A stretch of 64,000 nt of DNA from Diphasiastrum complanatum (GCA_029204225.1 CM055107.1:15308900-15372899), one strand, 5' to 3'. Positions 1 to 11,125 are shown, numbered from the stretch's first letter. Numbers and translations are program-made. The notes: generated by a model not told the origin, from the sequence alone.

Positions 1-1815
1 CTTTGATATGGCTAAAGTGCAAAGTAAACACAAAAAATTGTTTAGAAGCATCTTAGATGCTCATATGTGACAATATTGTCTCCGACAAAAACCTTTGTCT
101 TTTGACATTAAGAATATCACTACAAGACTAATTAATGGTTGAAACAATATGATAATTAGACATGGTCGTTTTTTAAAACTCCGACTGAATTTCTAGTCTG
201 CATGCACGACTCTAGTGACTTAACCCCTCTAGTAACATGTGTAGTTAACTAGAAGTTGGGTAGCCTCAACGCATGTCCAAACTTCAAGACGATGTACTTA
301 TATTAACTAACATCACCTCTTTTGTGAATGAAAATCTTGTCTTTCATTTCAACTAGACAACAACGAAACAAAATTCTCTCCTACTCATCGATTGGACATC
401 AAATATTATCCAATAAATATTTAATAGATTGGATCACAATGAGCCCCAATGTGAATAAAAAATTTCCAATTTTGACACATATCCAGGCCAATTTTGATCT
501 TGGTCTTCTAGTATCTCTGATTCTACTTCTATTCTCTGGACTACCATATTAAGATTAGACTTAGATGGCCGAGGCTCATCTTCCCTAGGTGAATTTACGA
601 ACCATGGTTTAGACCTCAGTTGTTGTGGCTAAGGCCCTTTAAGATGATGGTTGGTCAGAGTTTGTGAGGGAGACAGAGGCTACTGCCCAGAGACAGATAG
701 CGCAGAGACAACTCAGAGCATCACATGAGCTGTTGTGGGTGGTCATGGTCTGCTGACTCAGTAATTTTGCCAAGTTCATTTGATTCGTATCGGCATAATT
801 CTGTCAGTGCTGCAGCAGAATAGAATGGGATGATCAGTCTTGTGGTTCCCCGTAGTGAATGGCATAGTTCTCCTGACCATTCACTCTTCTGGTGTCCATT
901 CACTTCTGGAGTTTAAAATTGTGAACAGCGGCCAAAAGCCCCGTGCCAGTAAGATATGAGGCTCATACACCACACTCTCTATCCTGTCTTATCATTATGC
1001 AGGCATCGGATGCCTTGCAAAGATCCGTAGCTTAGAACTTTTTTTTGTTTGGAATCACGGTCTATTATTTCCAATGAGAAAGTACATGTGATCAGCTTAT
1101 GTTTCAAACGGTCTGCTTTACTTTGTTACGCTGGATCTTCCGCTCTTACATTGTTGAGATTCTCAACGCATATCTTGGAATCTCACACACTTGTTCACGG
1201 GCTGCTACACTGAATTCAACATTGATTCTCGCTACTGCTCACGGCTGAATCAACGGGTAGCAATAAAAGAATCATGAGAATTATACCGGCACTTTGGCCC
1301 TTCACGGCTGTTGCAGCGGACCTCAAGGCTGTTTCTATCATTTCAACGGCTGAAACATGGGCTCCTTTCATCGATCTTTGAACCAACCCACGCATTACAT
1401 GCAACCATGATGCGTGGTAGATTGTCTGCCTTTCACATTGTATTTTTCAAGAATTTGTTCCTTCGCTCATTGGTGCAAGGTAGCTGCAAAACAGTCTTTA
1501 ACAACTTTGGCTTTTACTGAGGCAACGTGCTTGAAACTACTTCATGCAGGAGGCTTGAGAATGTTCATACACGGGACAAATTCAGATGTGTGAAAATATG
1601 TAGTGTGTGCTGCATTTTTCACAAATGTTTCACATGCCACCTTGGATACATCCAAGCTAGGAAAGTATGTTGGAGAAGTTACAATGATTCTTTACATGAT
1701 ATATTGAACCGTTTGTTTTTTTTGGTAAAATTATTATGCAACTAGTGGTGATATACAACAGTGTACAATCTAGCCAAGCCATTTAATGAGCTATGCTCTT
1801 TAGATGTCACTACAT
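1..1815. other. No recognisable gene
   Basis: AT-rich sequence with only short open frames on both strands. None shows a domain, a plausible splice pattern or similarity to the retroelement proteins found elsewhere in the window. It is probably decayed intergenic or transposon-derived DNA. Confidence 0.6.
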
Positions 1816-1817
1816 AG

Positions 1818-1875
1818 TGAGTGGGATTCGAGCCTTAAGCTTTCGAAGTGCAGTCAACAACTCTGACCATATTAT
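1818..1875 (-). repeat. tRNA-like element (possible SINE head)
   Basis: Read on the minus strand, this segment has an A-box-like stretch (TGGTCAGAGTTGTTGA, about 1855-1870) and, about 30 bases on, a B-box-like GGCTCGAATCCC (1823-1834). That spacing is typical of RNA polymerase III internal promoters in tRNA-derived SINEs. I cannot fold a full cloverleaf and see no clear target-site duplication, so this is only a tentative SINE or tRNA relic. Confidence 0.3.
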
Positions 1876-2384
1876 GGCTCATTGTGATGGAATTGTAAAT
1901 TTTAAATTTTAAGGTTCATAGAAATGTTGTAGGTTTTTGTATATAAGGCTGGTTAAAAACTTTTCCACAAGCAATAATGCACATACCCCAAATGCTTGTC
2001 CTCAAATTTTGAGTGACACTGATTAGATATCAACCTTAGAGATTCTTAGGACTTCAGCTTTTTATAAAATTAAAAAAAATGAAGCTTTTGTGAATGATTT
2101 TTTGACCTAGCTTATAGCTGATTAGTGTAAGGTCTCAACCAATAAGCGAAGGTATCAAATAATCCCAAATCAAGATAGGCATCATTTAGCTTTCTTGCCT
2201 GATATGCAAATTAAAAGTTTGCAATTATGACGCAAACCCATATTTAGAATTAGATGTAAATAAAGTTACAACTAGAAGTAGGAAAGATATACCGATTAAC
2301 GATTGATAAACATAGATGGTGAAGCAAAAATCACATTGAAGCCCATCTCGGCCTTTTTTTTTTTTTTCCAGTTTTTACATATCT

Positions 2385-2852
2385 TCATAAGGATTGACGC
2401 TTATGACGAATATGCATACACATATTCGTCAATGCCCACACCTCCCCGAATCTATTTGATTGAGAAAACTCACTATTCAAAAGCGCAAGTATCTTATTCT
2501 TGTCATCTTGGTTTTGTTGCTCCCAAGGAGTGAATAAGTTGTGGCCAAAATATTTGAGAGCAAGGTCATACATCCTATTGATGACAACGTTGCCTTTGGT
2601 ATCCTTGATGATGGAGCCATCATCTTCTAAATTATAAAACAAATTGGATGATTCCTCCAATGGGACATCCATCGAAGGACTACCTCTATTGGAATTGGGC
2701 TCCTCTTTGGAAAGACAAAGATGTTTCAATCTTTGTCTCTCATCGGGAGATAGCGAACCATAAAAGTCCGCAATCCGATCGAAACTGGATTCTCCTCTTG
2801 CACTAGAAGAAGATCTTGGTCTTCTCCTAGAACCACTACCACTTGAAGACAT
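2385..2852 (-). CDS. Hypothetical 155-aa protein, serine/arginine-rich N-terminus
   Basis: An uninterrupted reading frame of 155 codons. The first 20 residues are Ser/Arg/Gly-rich (MSSSGSGSRRRPRSSSSARG). The rest looks globular and mixed-charge, with a Trp- and His-bearing C-terminal half (FTPWEQQNQDD, MHIRHKRQ). I do not recognise the family. The C-terminal half faintly recalls plant transposon-associated proteins, but not enough to name one. Its start codon lies about 260 bases downstream, in transcriptional sense, of the end of the LTR at 3,110-4,107. It could therefore be the first ORF of an element using that LTR as its 5' LTR, or an unrelated neighbour. Just past its stop is a poly-T/poly-A stretch. 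Confidence 0.35.
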   Translation of the reverse strand: MSSSGSGSRRRPRSSSSARGESSFDRIADFYGSLSPDERQRLKHLCLSKEEPNSNRGSPSMDVPLEESSNLFYNLEDDGSIIKDTKGNVVINRMYDLALKYFGHNLFTPWEQQNQDDKNKILALLNSEFSQSNRFGEVWALTNMCMHIRHKRQSL

Positions 2853-2978
2853 TGTGTGTGTAAAGAGGGAGAGAAAGAAAGAGTTAAAAGCTTAACAAAT
2901 GGACAAAAAAAAAAAAAGAGCTTGAGAAAAAGAAAAAGCTTGAGAAAGAGAAAGCTTAAGAAAAGTAAAACTTCAAAT

Positions 2979-3001
2979 TGTGTGTGTGTGTGTGTGTGTG
3001 T
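2979..3001. repeat. (TG)n microsatellite
   Basis: A perfect dinucleotide run of TG, about 22 bases, in the leader region upstream of the 155-aa ORF. Confidence 0.9.
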
Positions 3002-3109
3002 TCACAGATTCACTAAATCTGTGAACACATTTCTTTTATCTATTTCTTCTTCTTGGATTACTTTACTTCTGTTGTTACGGTTCTTTGTGGTTCTTCTTCT
3101 TATTAGAAC

Positions 3110-4107
3110 TGTTACAGAGCAGAAGCATTACTCAGGTTTAAACATGTATTCTCAGCCTGTCAGTGGGTAACTCAAATCCAATACTCACCTACATATGTAA
3201 CCAGACAAAGCTCAAGAAGATCAACGTTCAATACAGAGAGCAATCCTACCACTAACTACTAAATCAGAAAACAATCAAGAACCATATTAACTACTGAAAT
3301 AAGAAACAAGATTCAAGAAACTAGAAACTAGATTCAAGAAACTAGATTCCTAACAACATTTTAACAATCTAAGAATCAAGAAACACTCATCACTTGATGC
3401 TTAGATTACTCAAGAACAATCAAGAACTGGGTTGTAACGGAGTATGCAAGATCTATACCACAAACCAGCCTATCTAGTTTACTTGAATGCTGATTACTAC
3501 AAGATTCCACAAACAAGAACTGAATGCTAATCCACAACTAAGCAAGAAACAAGAACCTAGTTAATCCACAATGCAAAGGAATCAAGCATGCTCATCGAAA
3601 TCTCACTCAAAAGCATTGCCATGAACAAGGAGCTAAGCTATCATCAAGAACTCGTGGAGGATCCTCTTTATTTGCTCAAGAGAACTTGACAATACAATCA
3701 ATGCTCCCTCACAAGAGAGGGGGGTCCTCAAATAAGCAAGAAGGCTGCCCATGTGGAGCCCATGTGGCAATTCCACTAAATTAGAAACTACATGTGGAAT
3801 TTGCCCTTCCACTAAAGGTCACCATCAAAAGGTGGCTCACTCTAACTAATTTAAGGGGGGTCTACCTTTATTTACAATGCCTAGGAAACATTACTAGCTC
3901 TCACATGGTCATTCCTTCTTTGGGATACACCATGTATTCTCACATAGTTAACTCATTGTCTTCCTAGCTAGTATTTCCTCGTCTCTCATGCTCGGCTCTC
4001 AGCATCTTCTGCTCTCTTCCTTCTGAGACCTCCTCGGTCATGGGTGAGAGATAAGTTGTGTCTTAAGCTTGGCTCGGCACTTGGAGATTCCCTAGATCCT
4101 GCTAACA
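3110..4107 (-). repeat. Long terminal repeat (998 bp), minus orientation
   Basis: On the minus strand it begins TGTTAGCAGG and ends CTCTGTAACA, so its termini are the perfect inverted pair TGTTA/TAACA. A polypurine tract lies immediately before its start, and a GTAAATAAAGG TATA-like site sits inside. These are the marks of an LTR at the 3' side of the coding block at 4.25-7.67 kb. I found no second copy in the window, so the partner LTR is either outside or deleted. The Pol genes normally found with an LTR are also missing. Confidence 0.65.
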
Positions 4108-4123
4108 TTATCCACCCCTAATC
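4108..4123 (-). other. Polypurine tract
   Basis: Minus-strand GATTAGGGGTGGATAA directly abuts the TGTTA start of the 3,110-4,107 LTR. This is the position and composition of a plus-strand primer for an LTR retrotransposon. Confidence 0.55.
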
Positions 4124-4251
4124 TATTGCAGGACCCACTGCAACACCAGTGATGTCTTCCGCTTGGCACTTGGAAAAACGTGGATTTTCGTTCGCTTACG
4201 TAAAACCAGGTGCTTATTATCCGTGAAAATTGAAAGTCTTCCAATTGGCCG

Positions 4252-6497
4252 CTACATACCAGCCCTCTTGAGCACTTCTTGTGAATCCTGCTCGCCTCGT
4301 CGTCGTGTAGTCTGCTTTCGCTCGCTCATCTTTCGGCCCAGGGCTTCAAAAACTTGGAAGCGGAGTTTACTTCCGAAGTTGAGGGGCCCCACATATTCAC
4401 TTATTTTTTCTACAAAGCCCATTTCCTGCCAGTCTTCTACCATGGTCACATAGCATGACGACATGAAGGCCACTCTGTAGTATAGCGTGGCCATCATCTC
4501 ATGGTCGTCTTCTGATTGGAGGGTCGTATTTGGATTGATCCTAATTGGATCCAAGCCTCGATCCCAAAAACACTCTTGCTACATCAGAAATGCCATGGAT
4601 CTGCAATATTCGGCACTTTCCTGCATGTAGAGATCGGCACTTGATTTGTATTTCTGCCCGAAGTCAAGTAATTGTAGCCTCAGATCATCCGGGGAGGTTC
4701 TCTCTGAAATTCTCGGAATGACTGGCCAGTTTACTAACTCCACTCGGGGCTTTTCCACCGGCCATGGGTTTCTGCGTTTGAGTGGCATGTAGAAAGAATC
4801 CACTCGCTTCCATGCCAGTGCCTTCAAATATTCTTGAAGTCGCCTGCTATCCTTCAAGACTTTACTTCGCCATTCTGGCTGTGGTTGTAGCGTGACAATG
4901 ATCTCGGCCCTGGTGGAATATTGGCTTTGATCAATGTCTTCTTTGCCTCCCCTCATGTTGGGAGGGTATTTCCTCTCAAATTTCTCTGACTCTCGTGTCA
5001 GCTAGTTTGCCTCTGGACCTAGTAGGGGAGGTTGTCCTGCGCAGTTGGGATGGCCTTTCCAGATAATCATCTAAGGCCTTGGTGCCCGTATCTTTCTCTT
5101 TTGCTCGCTCACTTGTCGATGGCTCAGCTGCACCCGTGTCTGGTTTGGACGAGAGCCTTCTCATTTCTGGTTGGTCTGCCAAGAAGTCATCATCACCCCC
5201 CATGTCAGTGTTAGTTTCTGGAAGGTCGAGGATGGAATGATCTGGGGAGAGGGGTGCGGGGGTGAACGGTTTAGGAGGAGGTGGAATCAACAAGTTATAC
5301 GCAGCACCGGGGGAGTGGAGTTGTTGGAGGACCTCGTCCCGTCGGGCTTTGTAAGTGTCAGCTGGACCTTTTGATGGGCCCATTATTTTGTTAGGAGATG
5401 ATGAAGAGAGGGGAGATGGAAGAATTGGGTAAGTTGGAATGAATGTTTCAGAAAAATTAAATGCGGAGTAGGAGGAAGGGTTAAAGGTGGGAGGGGGTCG
5501 GAGAAAAGTCATGGAAGCAGCACCGGCTCTTTGGCCACCCGATCCTGAGCTACCGTTTGATGGGTGGGTTTGCCCGTCTTGATTTCCTGCGCCATCATTC
5601 CCATCATCATCCCACGGCTTTATTGATTGAGCACTCGCTTGAGCCTTACACGCCGTGTCCCATAGTTGGTTCACCTTGTCCAAGACTTGTTGCAGGGCCT
5701 TCGTAGTGTCTTCCAGCTGCTTCTGGGACTCCAGGATGATCTTCTCTTGTTTGGCCACAATGTTTTCGAAATTTCGCTTTTCGGCTTCCCATTCTTGGAT
5801 TAGCCTTATATGTTTTTCCATCTGGATGGCGGAGGCCTGTGGGGCCTGGAATTGAATGTCCTCGGGCTTCACTAGAGGAGCATCGACTATCATTGCACTA
5901 GATGATTCGTCTTGTACTTGGTTGATTTGGACCATCTGGTGCTTCACTTGTTACTGGACCTCTTCCAGAGTGGATTTATGTCCGACCATCACAGATCTGC
6001 TTTCTACTGCCTCTTTTTCTATTTCTTTGGTCAGCCTTTGATATTGCATAATTTCTCGGTCTTGATGTTGGGCTCTGCTCTCGAGCATTTGGTGCTGGCT
6101 CACCAACCAATGCATGTGGTAGCTCATTTCGGATAGGCCAATCATCGAGTGCTTGGATGCTTCAATGAGCTTTTCAGGGTTAGTGAGGATTGGGTACTGA
6201 TCTGGGATATGGGATGGCGAGGCTAAACCAGAAAACAAATGTGGTATTAGAGCTGAAGATGGAGGTGGAGGTGGAGGTGGAGGGATGATGTTAGTAGCTG
6301 TTGTGGTGGTGGTGGTTAGTGGAGGGGTTTGACCTTCCTGGCTGCTTCTCCTTTTTTGGCTCGTCGTCGTTGATTTTCATCAGATCTGCAGCATCAAAAT
6401 ATTGCGACGTGTCCAGTGTGTGGACTTGCTGGGCCTGTGGTTGCTGAGCTGCTTCTGTGTCCTGGAGACTGGATATCCCCACTCCTCCCCCCCCCAA
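4252..6497 (-). pseudogene. Unknown LTR-element protein(s): coiled coil, Pro-rich linker, C-terminal domain (broken)
   Basis: Consecutive minus-strand frames make one decayed coding block. 6291-6497 is Gln/His-rich and acidic. 5951-6238 and 4976-5947 share a frame and are parted by a single TAA at 5948-5950. They hold a long Glu/Lys/Gln-rich coiled coil (EWEAEKRNFENIVAKQEK) and then a Pro/Ser-rich linker. 4579-4956 and 4252-4554, also one frame with one stop between, encode a compact, Trp- and Arg-rich domain. I recognise no RT, RNase H, integrase or protease motif. The block lies just upstream of a polypurine tract and LTR in the same orientation, so it is probably the extra or gag-like coding part of an LTR element rather than a host gene. 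Confidence 0.5.
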
Positions 6498-6543
6498 AAA
6501 AAAATTTGTGCCAGTGGTGATGTTGGTGGCGTTGGCATAGTAA

Positions 6544-7665
6544 TTAGTGTGGGTGGGGTGGTGGCTTCATCTGGCTGACTTGTGACTTGAGGTATTGTCG
6601 TGTCAGGTGCCAGTGTGGAGGTAGTTGCTCACCCCCGTCGATGACATGTGAGGGTGAAGAGTGTTGTTGTGATGTTGTTGACAAGCTGTCACCATCTGAG
6701 GTGGAACCATCAGAAACTGATCCCACCGGTGATGTGCTCCCAGCTTGAAGCTTCTCTTTCCTTCGTTGTTGCTGTGTGCCCGACAACTGAGCCCTTGAGG
6801 TATTTGCCTGTTGAGCTCCGAAAATTGCAGCTGGTGGTGGGCTTCTTGGCTTCTGCACCAGAGGGAGGATACTAGTGTTGACTCGTTTAGTCTGGAATCC
6901 CAATGGTGAAGTTGTTCTTGCACGCTTGGACTTCTTGTGTTCAATGGGAAGTTCCCATGCCTTGTCCGCAAGCTGCAGTTGTTGTTGAAGCTTTGGGCCG
7001 TTTTGTACTTGATGAAGAGTGATATCTGTCATCAGATATCCCAATACTGTGATGGGCTGCTTGTTCTTAATGCACTCATGAAGACAATTCGAAGCAAACT
7101 GTGCCCAATCATAGAGGTTCTGGGCATGCAGTCGTGAATCTACCATCATGTGAAATAGGGACATGGGTACCCTCAACACTTTCATTCGAGGTTTTTGAGT
7201 GCATCTGGTGAGATAGGCACATGATGCTTGAAGCTGCTTGTCGTTGATGGCTTCCAACATGTACCCATCCTTATTCTTCCACTTGGTCGCAGAGAGATCA
7301 ATGTACTTGAAATATGTCGTTTGCTCTATCTGTTGGAGTGTCCTTGTGACAGTGTTTGGTCCTCGCGGGAACCCATAAGGTTGCAAGTCGACTGCCGCAA
7401 AAGATACGTTATAAACATAATTCCTTATAGGGGCGACTATGATTTGACATGATCTTGTTGTGGTATGATAATTGGCATATGCCATGTGTACCAAATACGG
7501 GCTTTGATAGCCTGTCAAGACAGGGATCTGAAATTCAATTTCCTTGAAGAAGGACTCCACCTGCTGGTACCAGGTCTGCATCTCTTTAAGGTCTAACTTG
7601 CATAGCTGGATGTCGAGCTTGCTTGCTTTGGGATCATCAGAACTTGAATTGGGATTGGACGACAT
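6544..7665 (-). CDS. Unknown 373-aa protein of the same LTR-associated block
   Basis: An intact frame of 373 codons starting MSSNPNSSSDD. Residues 1-230 look like a folded domain with many aromatic residues (EMQTWYQQVESFF, YDWAQFASNCLHE). Residues 230-373 are low-complexity, with a basic patch (KKSKRART) that could be a nuclear signal, then Gln/Ser/Pro-rich sequence. No family recognised. It is the most upstream ORF of the 4.25-7.67 kb block and is intact, unlike the downstream parts. A second frame overlaps its 5' end and the repeats upstream (see 7740-7900). It may be a gag-like or plant-mobile-domain-like protein, but that is a guess. Confidence 0.45.
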   Translation of the reverse strand: MSSNPNSSSDDPKASKLDIQLCKLDLKEMQTWYQQVESFFKEIEFQIPVLTGYQSPYLVHMAYANYHTTTRSCQIIVAPIRNYVYNVSFAAVDLQPYGFPRGPNTVTRTLQQIEQTTYFKYIDLSATKWKNKDGYMLEAINDKQLQASCAYLTRCTQKPRMKVLRVPMSLFHMMVDSRLHAQNLYDWAQFASNCLHECIKNKQPITVLGYLMTDITLHQVQNGPKLQQQLQLADKAWELPIEHKKSKRARTTSPLGFQTKRVNTSILPLVQKPRSPPPAAIFGAQQANTSRAQLSGTQQQRRKEKLQAGSTSPVGSVSDGSTSDGDSLSTTSQQHSSPSHVIDGGEQLPPHWHLTRQYLKSQVSQMKPPPHPH

Positions 7666-7739
7666 GGTGGGAAAATGGAAGAAGGGAAATTCTGGAAAAA
7701 CTGTGTCGGTTGAGGGGTGAGACAGTGGTAAGGGCGTCG

Positions 7740-7900
7740 GTTGAGATTTGAAGGGTTGGGCTCCGGTTGAGATGTGAAGGGAGGACTTTGGTTGAGATCT
7801 GAAAGAGTGGGCTCCGGTTGAGATGAGAAGGGAGGACTTCGGTTGAGATCTGAAGGAGTGGGCTCCGGTTGAGATGGGAAGGTTCCCTTCGGTCGAGATG
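7740..7900 (-). repeat. 51-bp minisatellite, about three units
   Basis: Tandem units of about 51 bases built on ggttgagat...gggctcc. On the minus strand one frame (7593-7904) reads through all of them as a 17-residue repeat of the type SQPEPTPSDLNRSPPF, in three diverged copies. It lies just upstream of the 373-aa ORF start. Confidence 0.7.
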
Positions 7901-8078
7901 TCAAAGAGATGTTCGTTCGAAATTTGGAGTTATTACTTTGGTCGAGATTTGAACGATGAGTGGCGGTTGAGGTGTAACTCAGGACATGTTAGGATTTTGA
8001 GACTGTGGTTTGGTCGAGAAGTATGATTTTTTTGCTTTTTTTGATGTTAGTGACATGTAAGGGAATTGTCGAGGACCT

Positions 8079-8111
8079 GCGCACCCACCCGAGCCCGCGC
8101 ACCCACCCGAG
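8079..8111. repeat. Two 15-bp direct repeats
   Basis: The GC-rich 15-mer gcgcacccacccgag occurs at 8079-8093 and again at 8097-8111, separated by three bases. No function evident. Confidence 0.8.
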
Positions 8112-8619
8112 TCTGTGGCTCAAAGTGGTCGCAAACCAAACTTTATCTTTAAAAAAAATACAATGACTTCAAAAACTTTCAAAAGCAAAAACTTCTAAAA
8201 CTCCAAAAACTTTCAAATTCTTCAAGCACCAACCTCTAAACATCAAAAGCATCAAATGATCTTCAAGATTGAAGCTCCAAACAGTACAACTAGTGAGGAA
8301 ATTCTTCTATAAAGTTAGAAACTACCACATCTATGTTCTAAAAAATAGTCCGACAGACTTGCAACTCTTCTTGTAGCTAAACAACTATTGCATGCCCACA
8401 TTCCCAATTAGAGTTTCGGGTCCCGAAACGTCCACGATTCGGAACGGATTCCTCCCGGATCGCATTCCACTGTGTAATAGGTCCTAACACCACAGTAGGG
8501 CAAACACCAACTGATCCACCGAACCTTGCCTACTCCTTGATATGGAGCAAGCCCCTCGTAGCCCAGTGTGAGGCCTGGTAGCATGCATACTGCGAAGAGC
8601 ATCATGACAATATGAAAGA

Positions 8620-9642
8620 ACCCACTGAACACGGTACCAAATCTTTTGTGACTGACGAGGAAAGGAAATTGAGAGAAGAATTACATACACCATTATACCC
8701 TGGAGCAAAGACATCTCGTTTGTCCACTGCGTTGCTTCTATTGAATTTCCAAGCAAAAAATAAATGGAGTGATACAAGTGTTACATCTTTGTTTGGGTAA
8801 AGAAGATTGAATCATTTTTTATTTAACTAAATGTGTACTTGTGTAAGTTAAAAGTTTTAGTTGAATAAGCAATTGTGTTTCATGCTATGAGAATTCACTT
8901 GGTTATATGCAGGGTATTGCGTAAACTACTCCCAAAGAAAATAGCATGCTAGAGACGAGAGCCGAGGCATGCAAGATGTTGAATGCAATGGGAATGGACT
9001 ATACACAACATCATGCTTGTCCAGAAGATTGCATCTTGTATCGTGGTGAGTATCAAGGACTAACGAATTGTCCTATATGTGAGACTCCTCGATATCGAGA
9101 TAATTTGCAAGGGACTGCTATCCCAAGCAAGGTGTTGAGACATTTTCCAATAATTCCATTGCAACGATTGTTTCGTTGCAAATCCCTTGCAGAACTGATG
9201 AATTGGCATGCTAGCCACCATTCTTCAGATGGGGTCATAAGAGTACCCTCAGATTCTCCTGCATGGAAACACATTGACAAAGAGTATCCATGTTTTGCAA
9301 GTGAATCTAGAAACATAAGATTTGGACTTGCAACAGATGGGTGAATCCCTTTGGCAAGATGTCAAGCACGTGGTCTACTTGGCTAGTGGTGTTGGTCAAC
9401 TACAACATTCCACCTTGGCTAAGTATAGACATCTCATGTTAGCACTTTTAATTCCTAGAAAACACAAAGTAAATATGGATGTCTACCTTGCACCGTTAGT
9501 TGAAGAATTGGAGCTATTATGGAACGGTGTCCAAGCGTATGACATCTCACGTCCAATACAAGACATCAACTTTTTGTTGCACGCAATTCTAATGTGGACA
9601 ATGCATGACTATCCAGGATTGGGTGATTGTTCAGGTGCCTAG
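8620..9642 (+). pseudogene. CACTA (En/Spm) transposase TNP2, truncated relic
   Basis: Encodes part of a TNP2-type transposase (tnp2 family), the enzyme that cuts and pastes CACTA DNA transposons. Exon 1 (about 8620-8796) gives ELHTPLYPG and FQAKNKWSD. A GT-AG intron follows (8797-8912). Exon 2 gives KMLNAMGMDYTQHHACPEDC, then a CPIC zinc-like motif, the conserved SPAWKHIDKEYP and FGLATDG, and later VNMDVYLAPLVEELELLW. Frameshifts lie near 8931-8941 (one base lost) and in 9340-9440, where two frames alternate. It ends abruptly at LGDCSG. The catalytic C-terminal half and CACTA termini are missing, so this is an immobile fragment. Confidence 0.85.
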
Positions 9643-9649
9643 AATAAGA

Positions 9650-9948
9650 CGTTACATGTTGCCACGGACTTTGCCACCAAAATGGTAGAAGTTGAAGCTA
9701 CCGCCAAAAACAATGTAAAACAGTAGCAAAGTTTTTGTTCCAAAACATTATCACTCGCTATGGTTGTCCCTTAGAATTAGTTAGTGATAGGGGGACCCAT
9801 TTCCTCAACCAAACCATTGAAGGCCTGTTATCACATTTTTCCATCACCCATAGGCAAACCACACCATACCATCCCAAAGCCAACGGACTTATGGAGAGGG
9901 CCAATGGAATTTTGTGTAAGATTTTGAATAAGATAACATAACAATCTT
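9650..9948 (+). pseudogene. Ty3/gypsy integrase core fragment
   Basis: A piece of gypsy integrase: HVATDFATKMVE carries the first catalytic Asp, CPLELVSDRGTHF the second (SDRG), and HPKANGLMERANG the region of the catalytic Glu. A one-base loss near 9726 puts a TAG in frame. It starts right after the CACTA relic and stops at a copia relic on the opposite strand. It is an orphan fragment with no LTR nearby. Confidence 0.85.
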
Positions 9949-9951
9949 GGA

Positions 9952-10089
9952 ATCATAACAAAGTAATGTAGAAGAACCACCTCCTTCATGCATGCACCTA
10001 GCAGCATCTCTTTCCATATGATCATAACAAAGTAATGTAGAAGAACCACCTCCTTCATGCATGCACCTATCAACATCTCTTTCCATATG
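9952..10089 (-). repeat. 69-bp in-frame tandem duplication
   Basis: Two near-identical 69-bp units (9952-10020 and 10021-10089). In the minus-strand frame they encode a repeated 23-residue block beginning DHMERD and containing CMHEGGGSS. The few differences suggest a fairly recent duplication. Confidence 0.85.
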
Positions 10090-11118
10090 ATCAAAGTAAT
10101 CATTAGCAACAACCTTTTCCAAGGAAGAACCTTCACCTCCATTGATGAAGTTAGCTCTTTCCTTACCTTTTGCATGCTTGCACTTGCCATGAAGAACCAT
10201 TGAGACACCATCATTATCCTCATGACTAGCCAAGTTAGCACAAAGATGAACATCTCCAAGAAGCATACTAGATCTTGACCTAGATCTAGCATAAGGAAGC
10301 TTTTTAGACTTTGCATAAGATCCACCAATCTCATTGATGCTAAAAGGGAACTTTGGAAAGTTGAGACCAATCTCCTTTTCCATTCCATCCTTTTTGTTAG
10401 CCATAACAAAAGAATCAAGCTTGAAAAGTCTACCTTGTCTATTGCCCCTAGCAACCAAGATTTATTCCTTTGTAATGAAACAAGCATCACCACCAAACTT
10501 TATCACGTATTCTTTTTCTATCATTTGACCAACACTTAGCAAATTCTTTGAAAGTGAAGGAATGTAAAGAACACCATCAAGTCTTGCTTTCCTATTAGTA
10601 GAAAGACAAATAGGAATTGAACCAATACCTTCAATCACACACTCACCACCATTGGCCATGTGAATTGCTTTCTTGGCTCCATCATAAGTGACCAAAGAAG
10701 GAAAGAACTCCTTGTGACTAGTCATGTGTGAACTAGCTTCACTTACAATCCACCATGAATCTTTGTCACCTTCACTTGATATTGGACTTGAAGAACACAT
10801 CAAAAGAGAATCACCATCACCTAGATCCTCATCATTAGTAGTAACTTCTTCAAACATTCATTTGCAAAATGCCCTTTGATTCCACAATAGAACATTTGAA
10901 CTTTGATCTTGCTTTTTAGACCACTTGCCTTTGCCTTTGCCCTTGAACTTGCCTTTGATGAACATAGCCTCCTCTTCATAATGAGATGTCGATGTAGATC
11001 CACCTCCTCTTGATTGAAGCCTAAACTCCTCATTCACCAACATCTCTTGCAAATCCACAATACTTGGCAAAGTCTTTTGAATAGCAAAACTTTGAACACG
11101 ATTAGCATGATCATCCAC
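9952..11118 (-). pseudogene. Ty1/copia gag-protease relic
   Basis: On the minus strand, 11118 down to 10858 encodes the end of a UBN2-type gag. A CCHC zinc knuckle (CGIKGHFANEC) lies in an overlapping frame (10821-11033). Next comes the protease region at 10462-10857 (WWIVSEASSHMTSHKEF), in which the catalytic DSG is degraded to SEAS, then LLSVGQMIEKEY of the pre-integrase region. Downstream (9889-10458) the frame continues into sequence I cannot assign, ending in a 69-bp tandem duplication. No integrase or RT remains. The gag side is cut off by the LTR at 11,126. Confidence 0.75.
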
Positions 11119-11125
11119 TCAGAAT

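Noticed and set aside
328-1745. Several 60-74 aa frames on both strands
   Set aside because: Short, mutually overlapping and without domain or compositional support.
8408-8777. Two overlapping minus-strand frames with a hydrophobic start
   Set aside because: They overlap the start of the CACTA relic and show no recognisable domain. The 8,401-8,600 sequence is GC-richer and may have another origin, but I cannot identify it.
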